The notes: a model not told the origin generated them from the sequence alone. A stretch of 64,000 nucleotides of DNA from Ulota crispa (GCA_963920765.1 OY987246.1:14318868-14382867); one strand, 5' to 3'; shown: positions 1 to 10,891, counted from the stretch's first letter. Numbers and translations are program-made.

Positions 1-339
1 TACTTGCAAGGTAGTGTTTTTTTTACATACCACCCATTTTATGTTGAAGGTGGTAGAATTTGACATTGAAGATATTGGCTTCTACACTAAGGAAATAATC
101 AATTTGGAGGCATAAGAGATTGTATGGACGCATGAAACAATAATTGCTTGGAGAATATACAAAGAAGGTATTTTGGCACACACAAGATTGAAATACATCA
201 CTTGAACCATGCTTTTTATTGAATATTGCAATTGTTTCACTTCAACAACAAAAGAATCATATACAAAATTGTATCCCATTTTTAATTTATTTTGTGTAAT
301 ACTTTGTACATTTGAGATTCTTGGTAGGGAATAGTTTAA

Positions 340-563
340 CCCCTGAAGGGCCCTTGGGCTCTAGAGATACGGTACTAAATACAGTTGCAATCAATATTCA
401 AAAGTTTGAATTAGCTAAAAATTAAGTGTTACAACCATACATATTGAAGGGTTGTATGATGGTGGATGAATAGTTTTTTTTGGAAAGCCCTCAAAGCAGC
501 TCAAATACAGCTGTATATGCAACCATACATACGGCCAGAGATTGCCAATGGGCTATTCAGGGG
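340..563. mobile_element. Small TTAA-flanked piggyBac-like MITE, left-arm copy
   Basis: A 224 bp segment is flanked on both sides by TTAA (336-339 and 564-567). It has inverted ends beginning CCCCTGAA, and the matching continues for about 20 bp with a few mismatches. A TTAA target and ends starting with CCC are the hallmark of piggyBac. It has no coding capacity. An identical mirrored copy lies in the right arm, so it was inserted before the arms were duplicated or homogenised. Confidence 0.7.
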
Positions 564-833
564 TTAATAAACTACCAAAAGCCATTTGGAATTCTAGGTA
601 GTATGGCTTATATAAAATAAAAAAATTTTGCCATCCAAAAAAAATTTGCCATCCCGTGAAAAGAACATTTACTGCCTTTAGTAGTACTAAAATGATCATC
701 AAATTACAAATATTACAAAATATAATGTTGCTTTTGAAATTCTACATGGATTTTTTCGTGCTAGGTGCAATTGTTGTAAATCATATGCCCATCATTATTT
801 TAAAAGAGAATTCAAAATCCTCTTGTTGTTGTA

Positions 834-1221
834 AGGTAGCAACACTCATAAGCGTGGATGTCCCCAATGGCGTGGCCTACGAGCCTGACACATAATTCAG
901 CCATTGTCAAGAACAAAAAAATGGTTTTGGGTGACAAAGTGGTAATTTTGGGTGATTGACATGATGGTTTTGAGTGCCCAATTTCACTATTCAAGAACTC
1001 CTCAAGTTAGTATTATGAACATATGAGCACACTAGATACTTCACTAAGAGTTGTTTTTAGCATCTCCTACTCACAACTATACAATTTTAGTGATTTTGGA
1101 CTTTGAAAAAAATTGAGACCAAGTGCTTACAATTGGAACTTTGAAATTGATGCCAATACGTTTGGTTTCCTTGACAATGTTTTTTTCAAAGTTCATCGGC
1201 TTGTGGGTTTAGCTACCTTAA
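834..1221. mobile_element. TA-flanked MITE with AGGTA ends, left-arm copy
   Basis: The left end reads AGGTAGCAACACTCATAAG and is preceded by TA. A degraded inverted end (GCTACCT followed by TA) lies near 1221. The same ends occur in the element at 10578-10891 and in the fragment at 28226-28420. The internal stretch 1065-1155 is matched, inverted, at 28331-28420. A TA target suggests a Tc1/mariner-like origin. The element is non-coding, and its mirror copy is at about 9348-9735. Confidence 0.5.
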
Positions 1222-1549
1222 TAGACAAGATTCCAACTTCATTCCCATAGGCGAGATATTTTGATGTACAACTCTACAATACAGTATGTAAATGGAGAAT
1301 GTTTCAGGATGGAATTGCAACAAATTTAGTAGAAACTCAAATACATTCATAGCAATAAATAATAAGCATGTAGTGCAACACTAAACATAAACAAGAGCTT
1401 ATTGGAGTGTATCAAGCCTTCATATTGTATAAGCATTATTCGTACATACATTGTTGCATTAGTTTTAATCCCAAGTTTTTAGTGTGGAAAAGCATTCACA
1501 TATATCTTGAACTAGTATAGGCACCCATCAGACCAACAGGACCCAAAAT

Positions 1550-2390
1550 GATTTCAAGCCCAATTAGGCAATTATGCAAAATATTTCCCTTGCAAGAAAT
1601 TAATTCTTACTTTTTATATATGCACTCCAATATCAAACTTTACCCAAAACATTTGTCTTTGTTTACAAAACATTCCCTTGCAATAAAGCATTTTTTGTTT
1701 TATACCCATAGAGTTTTTTACCCAAACAATATAACGAACTTCAATATTCACTCACGCAAGTTATCATTATTGTTTTGTTACCTTCATAACTTTTTTACCC
1801 GTGTAGTAATTATTCATGCAATTTTTTTATATGGGCAACCGCCAATTTGACGGGACGCAAAATAATTTCAAGCTCAATTATGCAAAATATTTTCATTGTT
1901 TTTTTTTTTTTTACTTTTCATCCATATAATCCAATCCCAAACATTACACATGCTAGTAAAATATTGGTTTTTGTTCACAAAACATTCCTTGCAGTGAAGC
2001 AGTTTTGGTCTTATACCCACATAGTATTTTACCTACACAATGAAAGGGCTACTATTTTCTTGTGGAAAAAAATATTATATGTTTTTTGTCACACAATACA
2101 ATAATTTCCCACACAAAATTTTTACATTTTTTTGTTTTTTACCTAGACAATTTTTTTACATTTTTATTTACCCACACATTTTTTTACATTTTTACTTACC
2201 TACACATTTTTTTACATTTTTACTTACCCACACATTTTTTTACATTTTTATATACCCACACATTCTTTCACCCATATCTTTTTTTTCACCCAAGCTTTTA
2301 CTTACGTAAGTTTTTACCTATGCAAGTTTTTTATCCAAATAGGTTTATTTACCAATGGGGTAAATATTCACCGTAAAAAGATCGCTAGGT
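1550..2390. repeat. Pyrimidine- and T-rich low-complexity tract with a 28 bp minisatellite
   Basis: The plus strand is very T- and C-rich, with repeated motifs such as TTTTTTACATTTTTA. Between about 2145 and 2285 a 28 bp unit containing ACCCACACATTTTTTTAC recurs about four times. Reading frames across it give only F/H/Y/T-rich peptides that mirror the repeat, so I do not call a gene. Confidence 0.7.
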
Positions 2391-3498
2391 GTGAAAATTT
2401 ACTTCATGAATATTTCGTAGGGTTGAATGTCAGGGTTTAAGGTGAAAAGTTAGGGTTTTGAGCACTTTTTATGAATGCGACTTTCATTAGGCGCGCTACG
2501 AAATATTGTGTCTCACTCTGTGTTGCAAGATTAACCCCTAAAGGCCCAAATAGTGTTTTATGGCAACATAGCAATTTTGGACAGCTCACTACAAATAGAT
2601 TTTTCAAATTTTTTCTTTGAAATTTTCACACATGATGTGTCCAAGGAGTAGCTGTAAGGCCCAACAAATTTCATAACTTTTGACTTCATGATTCAAAAGT
2701 TATTGCATGATATGTAGTTTTCTTTATTCAAGGGCAGCCTGGGCAGCTCAAAAAACTTCTTTAAAAATTACATTTTTTGATTTTTTTGTTTGAAATTGGT
2801 TCTTTAGATTTATATATATTCTTGGAAAGCTTTGAATCATTCAATTTTCATCAATGAGATGAAAGTTAAGAGGAGATTTTGTTTGCGGGCAATTATGGAT
2901 TCCCTACTCTAAAATAAACTTTTAAGTCCTATACTTTACTCAATTTTTAATATTTTGTAAAAAAAATAAAGCCAAAGTATGTAGATTGTTTATTACAACA
3001 TTTTGACCATTGGGATTGGAATTTTTGTTTTTCATAGTTAAATTCTTAACAATTTAGTGTTTTGTATCATTTCCTACTTTTTTTTACTTACTATTTTTTT
3101 CCTATGTGTTATACATTTCCAAATTATTTGAAATTTTTCAAGTTTGTACCTGACTTGCCTTGAATAATGAACACAAAAAATTACAACCATTTTGAAACTT
3201 TTTTCATACAAATATGACCTTGTGAAGTGCAGCTGCCCGGATTTTTGCAGGGACAAAAAACAACTTTTTGTCAATTCAAACTAAATCACCTAACAATCCA
3301 CATGGCACAAAATTCCAAATTTTTTTCCAAATCTTTGGATACTAGTGTACTACAAGATCTTATAGTTAGATGTGTCTAAAAATAACTTTTATCTAAAATT
3401 TGATACTTGCACTACAAATGGCAGTTTTGGAACAGTTTTGATGAAAACATAGTCAAAAGCCTTTAGGGGTTAAGGATTGGTCAGTGCTGTGATTGGGA
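2391..3498 (+). repeat. Copy of part of ATP11 intron 1, split by a TTAA element
   Basis: The segments 2391-2534 and 3470-3498 together match 7078-7250, which lies inside intron 1 of ATP11, in the same orientation. Identity is roughly 85-90 percent. The best-conserved part includes TTGAATGTCAGGGTTTAAGG. The homology is interrupted only by the element at 2535-3469. Homology stops before any exon on either side, so only an intronic segment was copied, or the rest has decayed. Confidence 0.8.
2535..3469. mobile_element. 935 bp TTAA-flanked piggyBac-like non-autonomous element
   Basis: The element starts CCCCTAAAGGC and ends with the exact inverse GCCTTTAGGGG. Each end is bordered by TTAA (2531-2534 and 3470-3473). 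The related sequence at 7211-7230 in ATP11 intron 1 carries a single TTAA (7217-7220) at the same place with no insert. That is the empty site and proves a precise insertion with TTAA duplication. No transposase reading frame is present. The termini resemble those of the 224 bp element at 340-563. Confidence 0.85.
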
Positions 3499-3600
3499 GA
3501 TATCTATGTTCATGCCCGCGCCCCCTTAGATGGAGAAATTTTCCGCCTCCTCAGGTTGATCCGTTTGGTGCTGCTTCCTCCTGTCAAGGTTTCCGCAGTG

Positions 3601-4224
3601 ATGGCGGCGGCCATTAAACCGAATTGGTGCTCAGAACTTGAGAATAAGTTACTTTAGTTGGAGAAGAGAGATAAGGAGAGGGAGGACAACCAAGAGAAGA
3701 GAAACAAGGAGATGAAGGAAATCTAGAGTAAATTGAGTCACATGGAGAAGAGAGATGAGGACAGTCAAAAGATCCAAGCCTCTATCCGCAAGAGCAACGA
3801 GGACATCATCCACGTGATTACTCCATTTCTTGGCACCAAAATTTATATAATCTCTGCTCAAATACTGAGAAGAGCCGCAGGTGCGGTTGGTGTAGAGCTG
3901 GCACAGAACCAAGGCAAGGAGCAAGGGTTACTGTACTATAGCAAAGACTTACCTCCTACTAACCTAAATCGTGCATGTCTTGCGTATATGGGGCAGGTTG
4001 ATTTGGCGGCCTTATATTGTTTAAAAAGGGATACTAAGGATATATTCCTAGCACGGAACACATGCACTCATGTTGAAACAGTCAAGGAGCTGATAGTAGT
4101 AGTGGAGCAGTGCTGGTTTGCATTTGAGAAGTTCCCGGTGTTGCAAACAAAATATGAGAAGCAGTGGATAGTGCCTGGACTAGTGTTAGATTTTAAATTT
4201 TTTTCACATCCTGTTTTTTTGTGA
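3601..4224 (+). pseudogene. Degenerate reading frame of unknown family
   Basis: From the ATG at 3601 one frame runs to a stop ending at 4224, broken by two in-frame stops near 3655 and 3725. The open C-terminal part from the ATG at 3739 is about 161 codons. The first third is charged and coiled-coil-like (repeated EKRDK/EKRNKE). The rest has a mixed composition, with a segment around RRAAGAVGVELAQNQGKEQG that looks like genuine protein. I do not recognise a family. Its place between the arms and next to copied ATP11 sequence fits a captured or abandoned gene fragment. Confidence 0.4.
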
Positions 4225-4925
4225 GGATCTTAGTTAGGGAACCTTTGTTTGCACAAAATTTTGATATTTATTTCACTCCCCATTATTTTGGTTAAACATT
4301 TTTATTGGGCTTAAATTTGTATTTGAACACCTATTTTTTGCAATAATATAGACTATGACACTTAGATTGGTTTTAAATTTTGAGTTTTTTTCACCTAATA
4401 TTATTTTTGTTAAGTTGCTTTTGCTTTGACTTTTTATCCAATATAACCTGGCCCCTTGAATACCTAACTACCTATACAAACCCATACTAGATACAATCTT
4501 GTGCATATGACAACTCCAAATCTTGTGCTCATATATTAGTTGTAAAATAATTAATGCCTTAGATTTGTAGTGTATCTTTAGGACTTTGAACATTTTCTTA
4601 GTTACTTGTAAGTTCATTATGATCTTTACCTTACATGAATGAAATCCTTGCTATATTAAGCCGCACGTCAATTCTAAAATGTGCTAAGTGATCCACCTGG
4701 GAGCCCTTGGTATAGAGTTTGCAATAGATTGAGCCCTCCTAAAATCAAATTGGATCTTCCATTGTAAATTAAGCTTAATGAATTTTATAGTATTTGACAT
4801 TTAATTAAATTTTTTGATTTGTTTGATATTGGACATTTTTGAAGAATGATTTATAGAATGACTCAATAAAATTTTGGGGAATTATTTTATGCCGAATTTG
4901 CTTTCAACCTAGAGTAGTTGAAAAA
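4225..4925. other. AT-rich intergenic stretch, no recognisable feature
   Basis: About 700 bp of AT-rich DNA without a long frame, terminal repeat or recognisable homology to other parts of the window. Confidence 0.6.
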
Positions 4926-4927
4926 TG

Positions 4928-5580
4928 ATGGAAAAATAGGAGGCTCATATTCTACTTAGGCTCTAAAACCGTCCACCTCCTCAAATGTACTTCATTTGTA
5001 CATGCTTTTTTTCATGGATTTCAAAATTGTACAAGTAGAGTACATTTGAGAAGGTGGACAGTTTTAGAGCCATATGGCCTTTCCACTTCAAAATTTCATA
5101 ACTAAATCCACAAAGCTCCAAAAAATATGAAACAACTTGGGTTACATGGCAATTCCTCTTGTCTTTCAAGGAAAACTTACTGAAATATAGTTCAAGAAGT
5201 TTCACCTCCCAAAATTTTGTTTCAGCCCTGAACAAAAGAGGCTCATAAACCAACCATCTAAGAGTTGAAACTGAATTTTGGGAAGGTGGAACTTCTTGAT
5301 ATCTTTTTCAGTAAATTCTCCTTGAAAGACAATAGGAATTGGCATTTAACTCAAGTTCTTTTGTATTTTTTAGAGCAATGTGGAATTAGTTATGAAATTT
5401 TGAAGTGGAAAGGTCATAGGGCTCTAAAATGGCGTACCTCCTCAAATGTATGCCCACTATACATTTCTAAAAGGCTAAGAATAAGGCATGTAGTGATGGG
5501 GTTCATTTGGGGAGGTGAGCGGTATTAGTGCCCTAGCGGAGTTTGAGCCTCTTATCTTAAATGGTTGGTTTATGAGCCTC
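4928..5580. repeat. Foldback element, about 650 bp, near-palindromic
   Basis: The left half (about 4940-5250) is the inverse of the right half (about 5265-5560) with moderate divergence. Paired landmarks are GCTCTAAAAC with GGTGGAC against the mirrored segments, and GAAATTTTGAAGTGG against CCACTTCAAAATTTC. A second nested pair, GGCTCATAAACCAACCAT (about 5230) and its inverse (about 5560), frames the centre. A diverged single-arm relative lies at about 20480-20660. It is non-coding. The whole can fold into one long hairpin. Confidence 0.8.
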
Positions 5581-5599
5581 TTACCTTCCATGTATCATC

Positions 5600-6170
5600 A
5601 ATTCCCTTAACTCCAAAACAACCCTGGAAATTCCCGAGCTTCTAGGAATTTGCTATAATTTGAACAAAAAGCCAACATTTTGATAAGTTGTATCAATTCT
5701 TTTTGAGTTGTAACCATGTAAAATCAAACTAGACATGTTAGAGATCACATTAGAAAAGAAATCACAACAATATCTCTTATGGATTGAAACTTTATAATGC
5801 TTGATCATGAGGGTGTTAAAACTGTGAAAGTCATTTGAGGTCTTTCAAGCTTCTTTTGACGTGTCAAATTTAAAAATCTGGTCACCAAAAAAATATGAGG
5901 TTAAAGGGCCTATCATGCATAACCCCAATCAATTTATGACTTTTCAAAATCTACTCTACATTATTTTTAAATGAGTTTCTAATGTGATTTTTTTTCAAAG
6001 ATCTAGTGTACTTGAGGCTCACTCCCAAGAGCCCTCAACACTACATAAAGTCAAGATTGCAATGGACACCCGTGCAAAAAATCTTGAATAGAAAAATCAT
6101 AATCAATCATTTGCAAAATCAAATTGTCGAAACTAAAGCTAAGTTCAAAAAGCATTATTCAAAAATAGAA
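5600..6170. repeat. Dispersed repeat, copy 1 (partner at 43.6-44.2 kb)
   Basis: This roughly 550 bp segment matches 43630-44180 in the same orientation at about 65-75 percent. Shared blocks include GCATAACCCCAAT, CAAGAGCCCT with AACACTA, and GCAAAAAATCTTGAATAGA. It has no coding content and no clear termini. It is an old transposon-derived repeat of unknown class. Confidence 0.65.
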
Positions 6171-6613
6171 ACTATAAAAAATAGTAATTTGATGAAGTTT
6201 TATTTAAGTTCAAAAATTGGTCGAGGACAAATTTTATCCTCAGGGTCGTTTTGGGGTTAAGTGAATCTCCCAAAACTTTCGAGATCTACGTTTCAAATTG
6301 TTTTCTACCGACCCTCTTGTTAGGTACGGCATTGCAAGCAACTCAGCGTTCGTCATAGAACTCCATATTATCACGTACAGTATAAAGTGTGTTGTTAGAG
6401 AAGTCCAGAGGGTCTTCATCGTCTGAATCAGATGCCTTGCTTTGTGCCGGAGCTCTATCGTGTTTTTCCAGTTTCTCGCCGTTTTACTTTTCTGCTCTGC
6501 AATCCACCACACCATCGCCGCACAGCTTCGTGTTCCGCGTCTTTCAACGCCCTAGCATTTTAGCCAAATCTCTGGTAAACGTTGTTGCAACGATCTTGCA
6601 AGGCGTCGTCCTC

Positions 6614-8700
6614 ATGAGCAACCTTTCTCGCTCCCGCAGATTGCTACCTCTTCTGCATCGCATTGCCGCAGGCGGTCAACTTTTAGGTATCAAGGCACCC
6701 TGTCACTTGGAGCGATCCATCTCCACCTCTACATCTCGAACTCTAAGCGACGACGACGTTGCATCATCACCGTGTCCGCAATTATGGAGCCGCGCCAATT
6801 TTGCGCGGTCCAAGTTTGCCAGCGGTTACACGGCACTTGCGCCGAAGAAATTGGACCAGATTATGAAGATCGAGACCGTGATTTTCTCGCCACCGGAAGA
6901 GATCGTTGAGATTTGGAATGATGTACGTCGAATAATTTCTACTCTCAGCACTTTCGTTTTTATTGTAGGTTTTAGCTTCCGAGCTTCGTCGCTTCTGGTT
7001 TTTTAGGTTAACTAGTCGGTTGAAGGTGGCAGTAGTGGATTTGTGGTTCTTTACTCCTGGCCTTAGATAGTGTGCAGCGGTGTGAACATTCATTTCATCA
7101 ATCTTCCGTAGGTTGAATGTCAGGGTTTAAGGTGGAAAGTTAGGGTTTTGAGCACTTGTTATGAGTGTGGCTTTCATTAGGTTACCAAATATTGTGTCTC
7201 ACTCTGCGTTGCAAGATTAAGGACTGGTCAGAGCTGTGATTGGGAGATAATTAAGGTGTGGTTTGCTTTGAGTCAACACTTACGCAAAAGCCGTTTTTCT
7301 CGATTTGAATGAGAAATCCACCTGGAGTTTCAGATGGTCAAAGTAGATATTGTTTTCCTTTTTCTTTCTTAGAAGCATTTTTCTTTCCGACCTCTTTGGA
7401 GTAGGCGTAACAAAATTCTAAGTACTCTTACTCATTCAATCTGAACTAGGTCATGTCTATTGTCATCCACATTGTTAGGTCTAAAATATAAACGCAGCCC
7501 CGATCATGCAAGGTACCATTACATTTTGACTTGGACCTCCGCTTCAAGTGGCCACATCCAATAAAGCAGGGGTACTTTTGTATGATTGTATTTGAGTGAT
7601 CTCTTGCTCTGGTCGTAAGCATTATTCAAAATGAGCATCCTCCTGCACTACCTGACATCTTTCCATATATTTGAGCGTTTTGGTGCATTCTTATGTATCA
7701 CATTTCTCTTTTCGGTGTCAAGGTTATTTAATCCGGCCTGTTGTGTATCTGGTCAGTATCATATTGGAAGAGGACATATAAGTGCCGTCATGGGGAGCGA
7801 ACTGTACAAAGCCTTCGAACAAAGGGCCAACGAATGGTACAGATGTCAAACCTTGGAAACGTGTTTTCTGGATGATTGTCCATCTTCTGCAACCTAGCCT
7901 TTTTTTTTCTCTCACTAATACATGTTGTTACAAAGCTTACTTTGCATACAATCTTGCAGAAAGAAAGCATTTCATTTGCTTATCATCTGAGTGATTTTTC
8001 CTTCGACTTGTGTGCAGTCCTCTCTTTGTGTTGCCTTTGAGGAAAGGCACTGGGTTCATTTCCGTTGTTGTGCAAGGTACACATCAACTCTTGCTTACAA
8101 ATTATTTAAACAGCTTTGATATATAAGTTCGTAGACAATAGCCACTTCACTGCCACAAGGTTTTAGGATCATCTAGGTAAGCGACAGTTTCTTTACTAAA
8201 GGCAATGTATCGAGCTTTGTCACAGTTGCTTCGTATCTGATGGCCATCGTGAGGTGACTGACAGCACAAATGCCTTATATGCTCTTCACGGCTTTGGAAG
8301 ACTACAGAAGTAGAGGGACTGAGGCTTCTCCCTACTTCACAGTGACCCATTTCACCGAGTTGGTTCCTACCAAGGGTCTAGTGTTGGTTAGGGGCGACAT
8401 TGTTTTCACCAGCAAGCTCTCTGATGACGAGGTATGCTTCTTTGCTGGTTTCTCACCAGTTGCCAAGTTCTCACGAGTGTGACTTGTCCCTGTCTTGCTA
8501 AAAAATGGAATGCTTACAGGTTTGTGTTTAGGACTGACGCTTCCTTGAATGGAATGCAGGCGGAATCACTGTTGAAGACTGCACATTCGTTCTACATCAA
8601 CGACGACAGATACAGGAAAGTGAAGCGCTTTAACAAAGACAGTCGAGAGTTTGACTTTAAAGAGGTTTTACAAGAGCTTAACATTCCACTTCAGGGCTAG
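6614..8700 (+). CDS. ATP11: ATP11-family mitochondrial F1-ATPase assembly factor, five exons
   Basis: ATP11 proteins bind the free F1 beta subunit in the mitochondrial matrix and keep it from aggregating until F1 is assembled. Exons are 6614-6922, 7757-7836, 8018-8076, 8265-8431 and 8560-8700, giving 251 residues. All four introns are GT-AG, and the frame is continuous when joined. Residues 1 to about 75 are rich in Arg and Ser with few acids, as in a mitochondrial presequence. The ATP11 domain follows with PKKLDQIMK, YHIGRGHISAVMGSELY, PLFVLPLRKGTGF, MPYMLFTALEDYRSRGT, LVRGDIVFTSKLSDDE and a C-terminal EFDFKEVLQELNIP. All are close to the plant homologue as I remember it. The ATG at 6614 is chosen because the presequence starts there. 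The gene appears intact although it lies between the two inverted arms. Intron 1 holds sequence that is also found at 2391-3498. Confidence 0.92.
7078..7250 (+). repeat. ATP11 intron 1 segment duplicated at 2.4-3.5 kb, empty TTAA site
   Basis: This 170 bp segment matches 2391-2534 joined to 3470-3498. The single TTAA at 7217-7220 marks where the 935 bp element entered the other copy. It is non-coding and spliced out of ATP11. Confidence 0.8.
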
Positions 8701-9347
8701 TGCTGGGAATGGCTGAAGTGATGCAATGAATTGTGAGTTATCCTAAACAATTCCTGGCTCAGAGACGAACAAGAACGAGGTTCAGGAGCACAATTCATTC
8801 GAAGCCTTCGTTTCTAGTGTCGGTAAGTTGCATGAAAATGTAGCATCATGCATGTCTTTTAGGTAAGGTTAACGTATGTAGTTCGGAAGGATGCTTTCTG
8901 GTGAGAGTATCTGCATGATAATTGACTTTATGCAAACGCGGGACTCAGCATCCTCCTAATATAATTTTACATTGTCTCAATACGCATGTAGTGTGTACAA
9001 CAACTCACGCAAATCCAATATCGATGCATTACCAAAGAAATTCAAGATATATGTGAAGATATATGTGAAAGCTTTTTCACACTAAAAACTTGGTATTGAA
9101 ACTTCATTGATGCAACAATGTATGTACGAATAATGCTTATACAATATGAAGGCTTGATACACTCCAATAAGCTCTTGTTTATGTTTAGTGTTGCACTACA
9201 TGCTTATTATTTATTGCTATGAATGTATTTGAGTTTCTACTAAATTTGTTGCAATTCCATCCTGAAACATTCTCCATTTACATACTGTATTGTAGAGTTG
9301 TACATCAAAATATCTCGCCTATGGGAATGAAGTTGGAATCTTGTCTA

Positions 9348-9735
9348 TTAAGGTAGCTAAACCCACAAGCCGATGAACTTTGAAAAAAACATTGTCAAGG
9401 AAACCAAACGTATTGGCATCAATTTCAAAGTTCCAATTGTAAGCACTTGGTCTCAATTTTTTTCAAAGTCCAAAATCACTAAAATTGTATAGTTGTGAGT
9501 AGGAGATGCTAAAAACAACTCTTAGTGAAGTATCTAGTGTGCTCATATGTTCATAATACTAACTTGAGGAGTTCTTGAATAGTGAAATTGGGCACTCAAA
9601 ACCATCATGTCAATCACCCAAAATTACCACTTTGTCACCCAAAACCATTTTTTTGTTCTTGACAATGGCTGAATTATGTGTCAGGCTCGTAGGCCACGCC
9701 ATTGGGGACATCCACGCTTATGAGTGTTGCTACCT
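9348..9735. mobile_element. TA-flanked MITE with AGGTA ends, right-arm copy
   Basis: Mirror image of the element at 834-1221 inside the right arm. No differences between the copies were noticed. Confidence 0.5.
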
Positions 9736-10005
9736 TACAACAACAAGAGGATTTTGAATTCTCTTTTAAAATAATGATGGGCATATGATTTACAACAATT
9801 GCACCTAGCACGAAAAAATCCATGTAGAATTTCAAAAGCAACATTATATTTTGTAATATTTGTAATTTGATGATCATTTTAGTACTACTAAAGGCAGTAA
9901 ATGTTCTTTTCACGAGATGGCAAATTTTTTTTGGATGGCAAAATTTTTTTATTTTATATAAGCCATACTACCTAGAATTCCAAATGGCTTTTGGTAGTTT
10001 ATTAA

Positions 10006-10229
10006 CCCCTGAATAGCCCATTGGCAATCTCTGGCCGTATGTATGGTTGCATATACAGCTGTATTTGAGCTGCTTTGAGGGCTTTCCAAAAAAAACTATT
10101 CATCCACCATCATACAACCCTTCAATATGTATGGTTGTAACACTTAATTTTTAGCTAATTCAAACTTTTGAATATTGATTGCAACTGTATTTAGTACCGT
10201 ATCTCTAGAGCCCAAGGGCCCTTCAGGGG
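10006..10229. mobile_element. Small TTAA-flanked piggyBac-like MITE, right-arm copy
   Basis: Mirror image of 340-563, flanked by TTAA at 10002-10005 and 10230-10233. No differences from the left copy were noticed. Confidence 0.7.
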
Positions 10230-10577
10230 TTAAACTATTCCCTACCAAGAATCTCAAATGTACAAAGTATTACACAAAATAAATTAAAAATGGGATACAA
10301 TTTTGTATATGATTCTTTTGTTGTTGAAGTGAAACAATTGCAATATTCAATAAAAAGCATGGTTCAAGTGATGTATTTCAATCTTGTGTGTGCCAAAATA
10401 CCTTCTTTGTATATTCTCCAAGCAATTATTGTTTCATGCGTCCATACAATCTCTTATGCCTCCAAATTGATTATTTCCTTAGTGTAGAAGCCAATATCTT
10501 CAATGTCAAATTCTACCACCTTCAACATAAAATGGGTGGTATGTAAAAAAAACACTACCTTGCAAGTACACTTACTA

Positions 10578-10891
10578 AGGTAAGAACACCCATAAGCATT
10601 AGTGTCCCCATAAGCATCACCTCTAAAATCTTGGAAAATCTATAGAAGTAAATAGATGTAATTACAAGAATGTACAACATGTGAACATGAAACCTTGGTG
10701 TTGGTTATGGGTACAATGGTAGTTTGCTCTTTAAAAATTCACAACTTATTTTGACAATATCCAAATAATACATTTGAAAGTGCAAACCCATTATTTTTCT
10801 GTTGCTACTAGAATCCTATAATTTGCTAGATGTTTATTAATAGTGATCATGTTCAAAACCTTTAAACTAACACTTATGGATGTTCCTACCT
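10578..10891. mobile_element. 314 bp TA-flanked MITE, Tc1/mariner-like
   Basis: The left end AGGTAAGAACACCCATAAG is mirrored at the right end (inverse of AGGTAGGAACATCCATAAG). TA dinucleotides flank both ends (10576-10577 and 10892-10893). The terminal repeat extends about 26 bp. It is related to the elements inside the arms and to the fragment at 28.2 kb. It lies immediately outside the right arm and is non-coding. Confidence 0.7.

Larger units (their letters stand above)
1..1514. repeat. Left arm of a 1.46 kb near-identical inverted repeat
   Basis: Bases 1-1460 are the reverse complement of 9109-10568. The pairing position i with 10569-i holds at every point I checked, so there are no indels, and I noticed only one substitution (near 650). 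Inward of 1460 the match drops abruptly to roughly 80 percent and ends near 1514. The match still holds at base 1, so the arm probably continues left of the window. The arm contains a 224 bp TTAA-flanked MITE and a roughly 390 bp TA-flanked MITE, both mirrored in the other arm. No coding sequence is recognisable in it. It could be the terminal repeat of a large foldback or MULE-like element, or a recent inverted duplication. Confidence 0.93.
9041..10568. repeat. Right arm of the 1.46 kb inverted repeat
   Basis: Reverse complement of 1-1460 (9109-10568), with an imperfect inner extension to about 9041. In the inner extension the right arm has ACATATATCTTC repeated where the left has one copy. 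It begins about 340 bp after the ATP11 stop codon. The outer edge cannot be fixed because the partner runs off the window. Confidence 0.93.
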
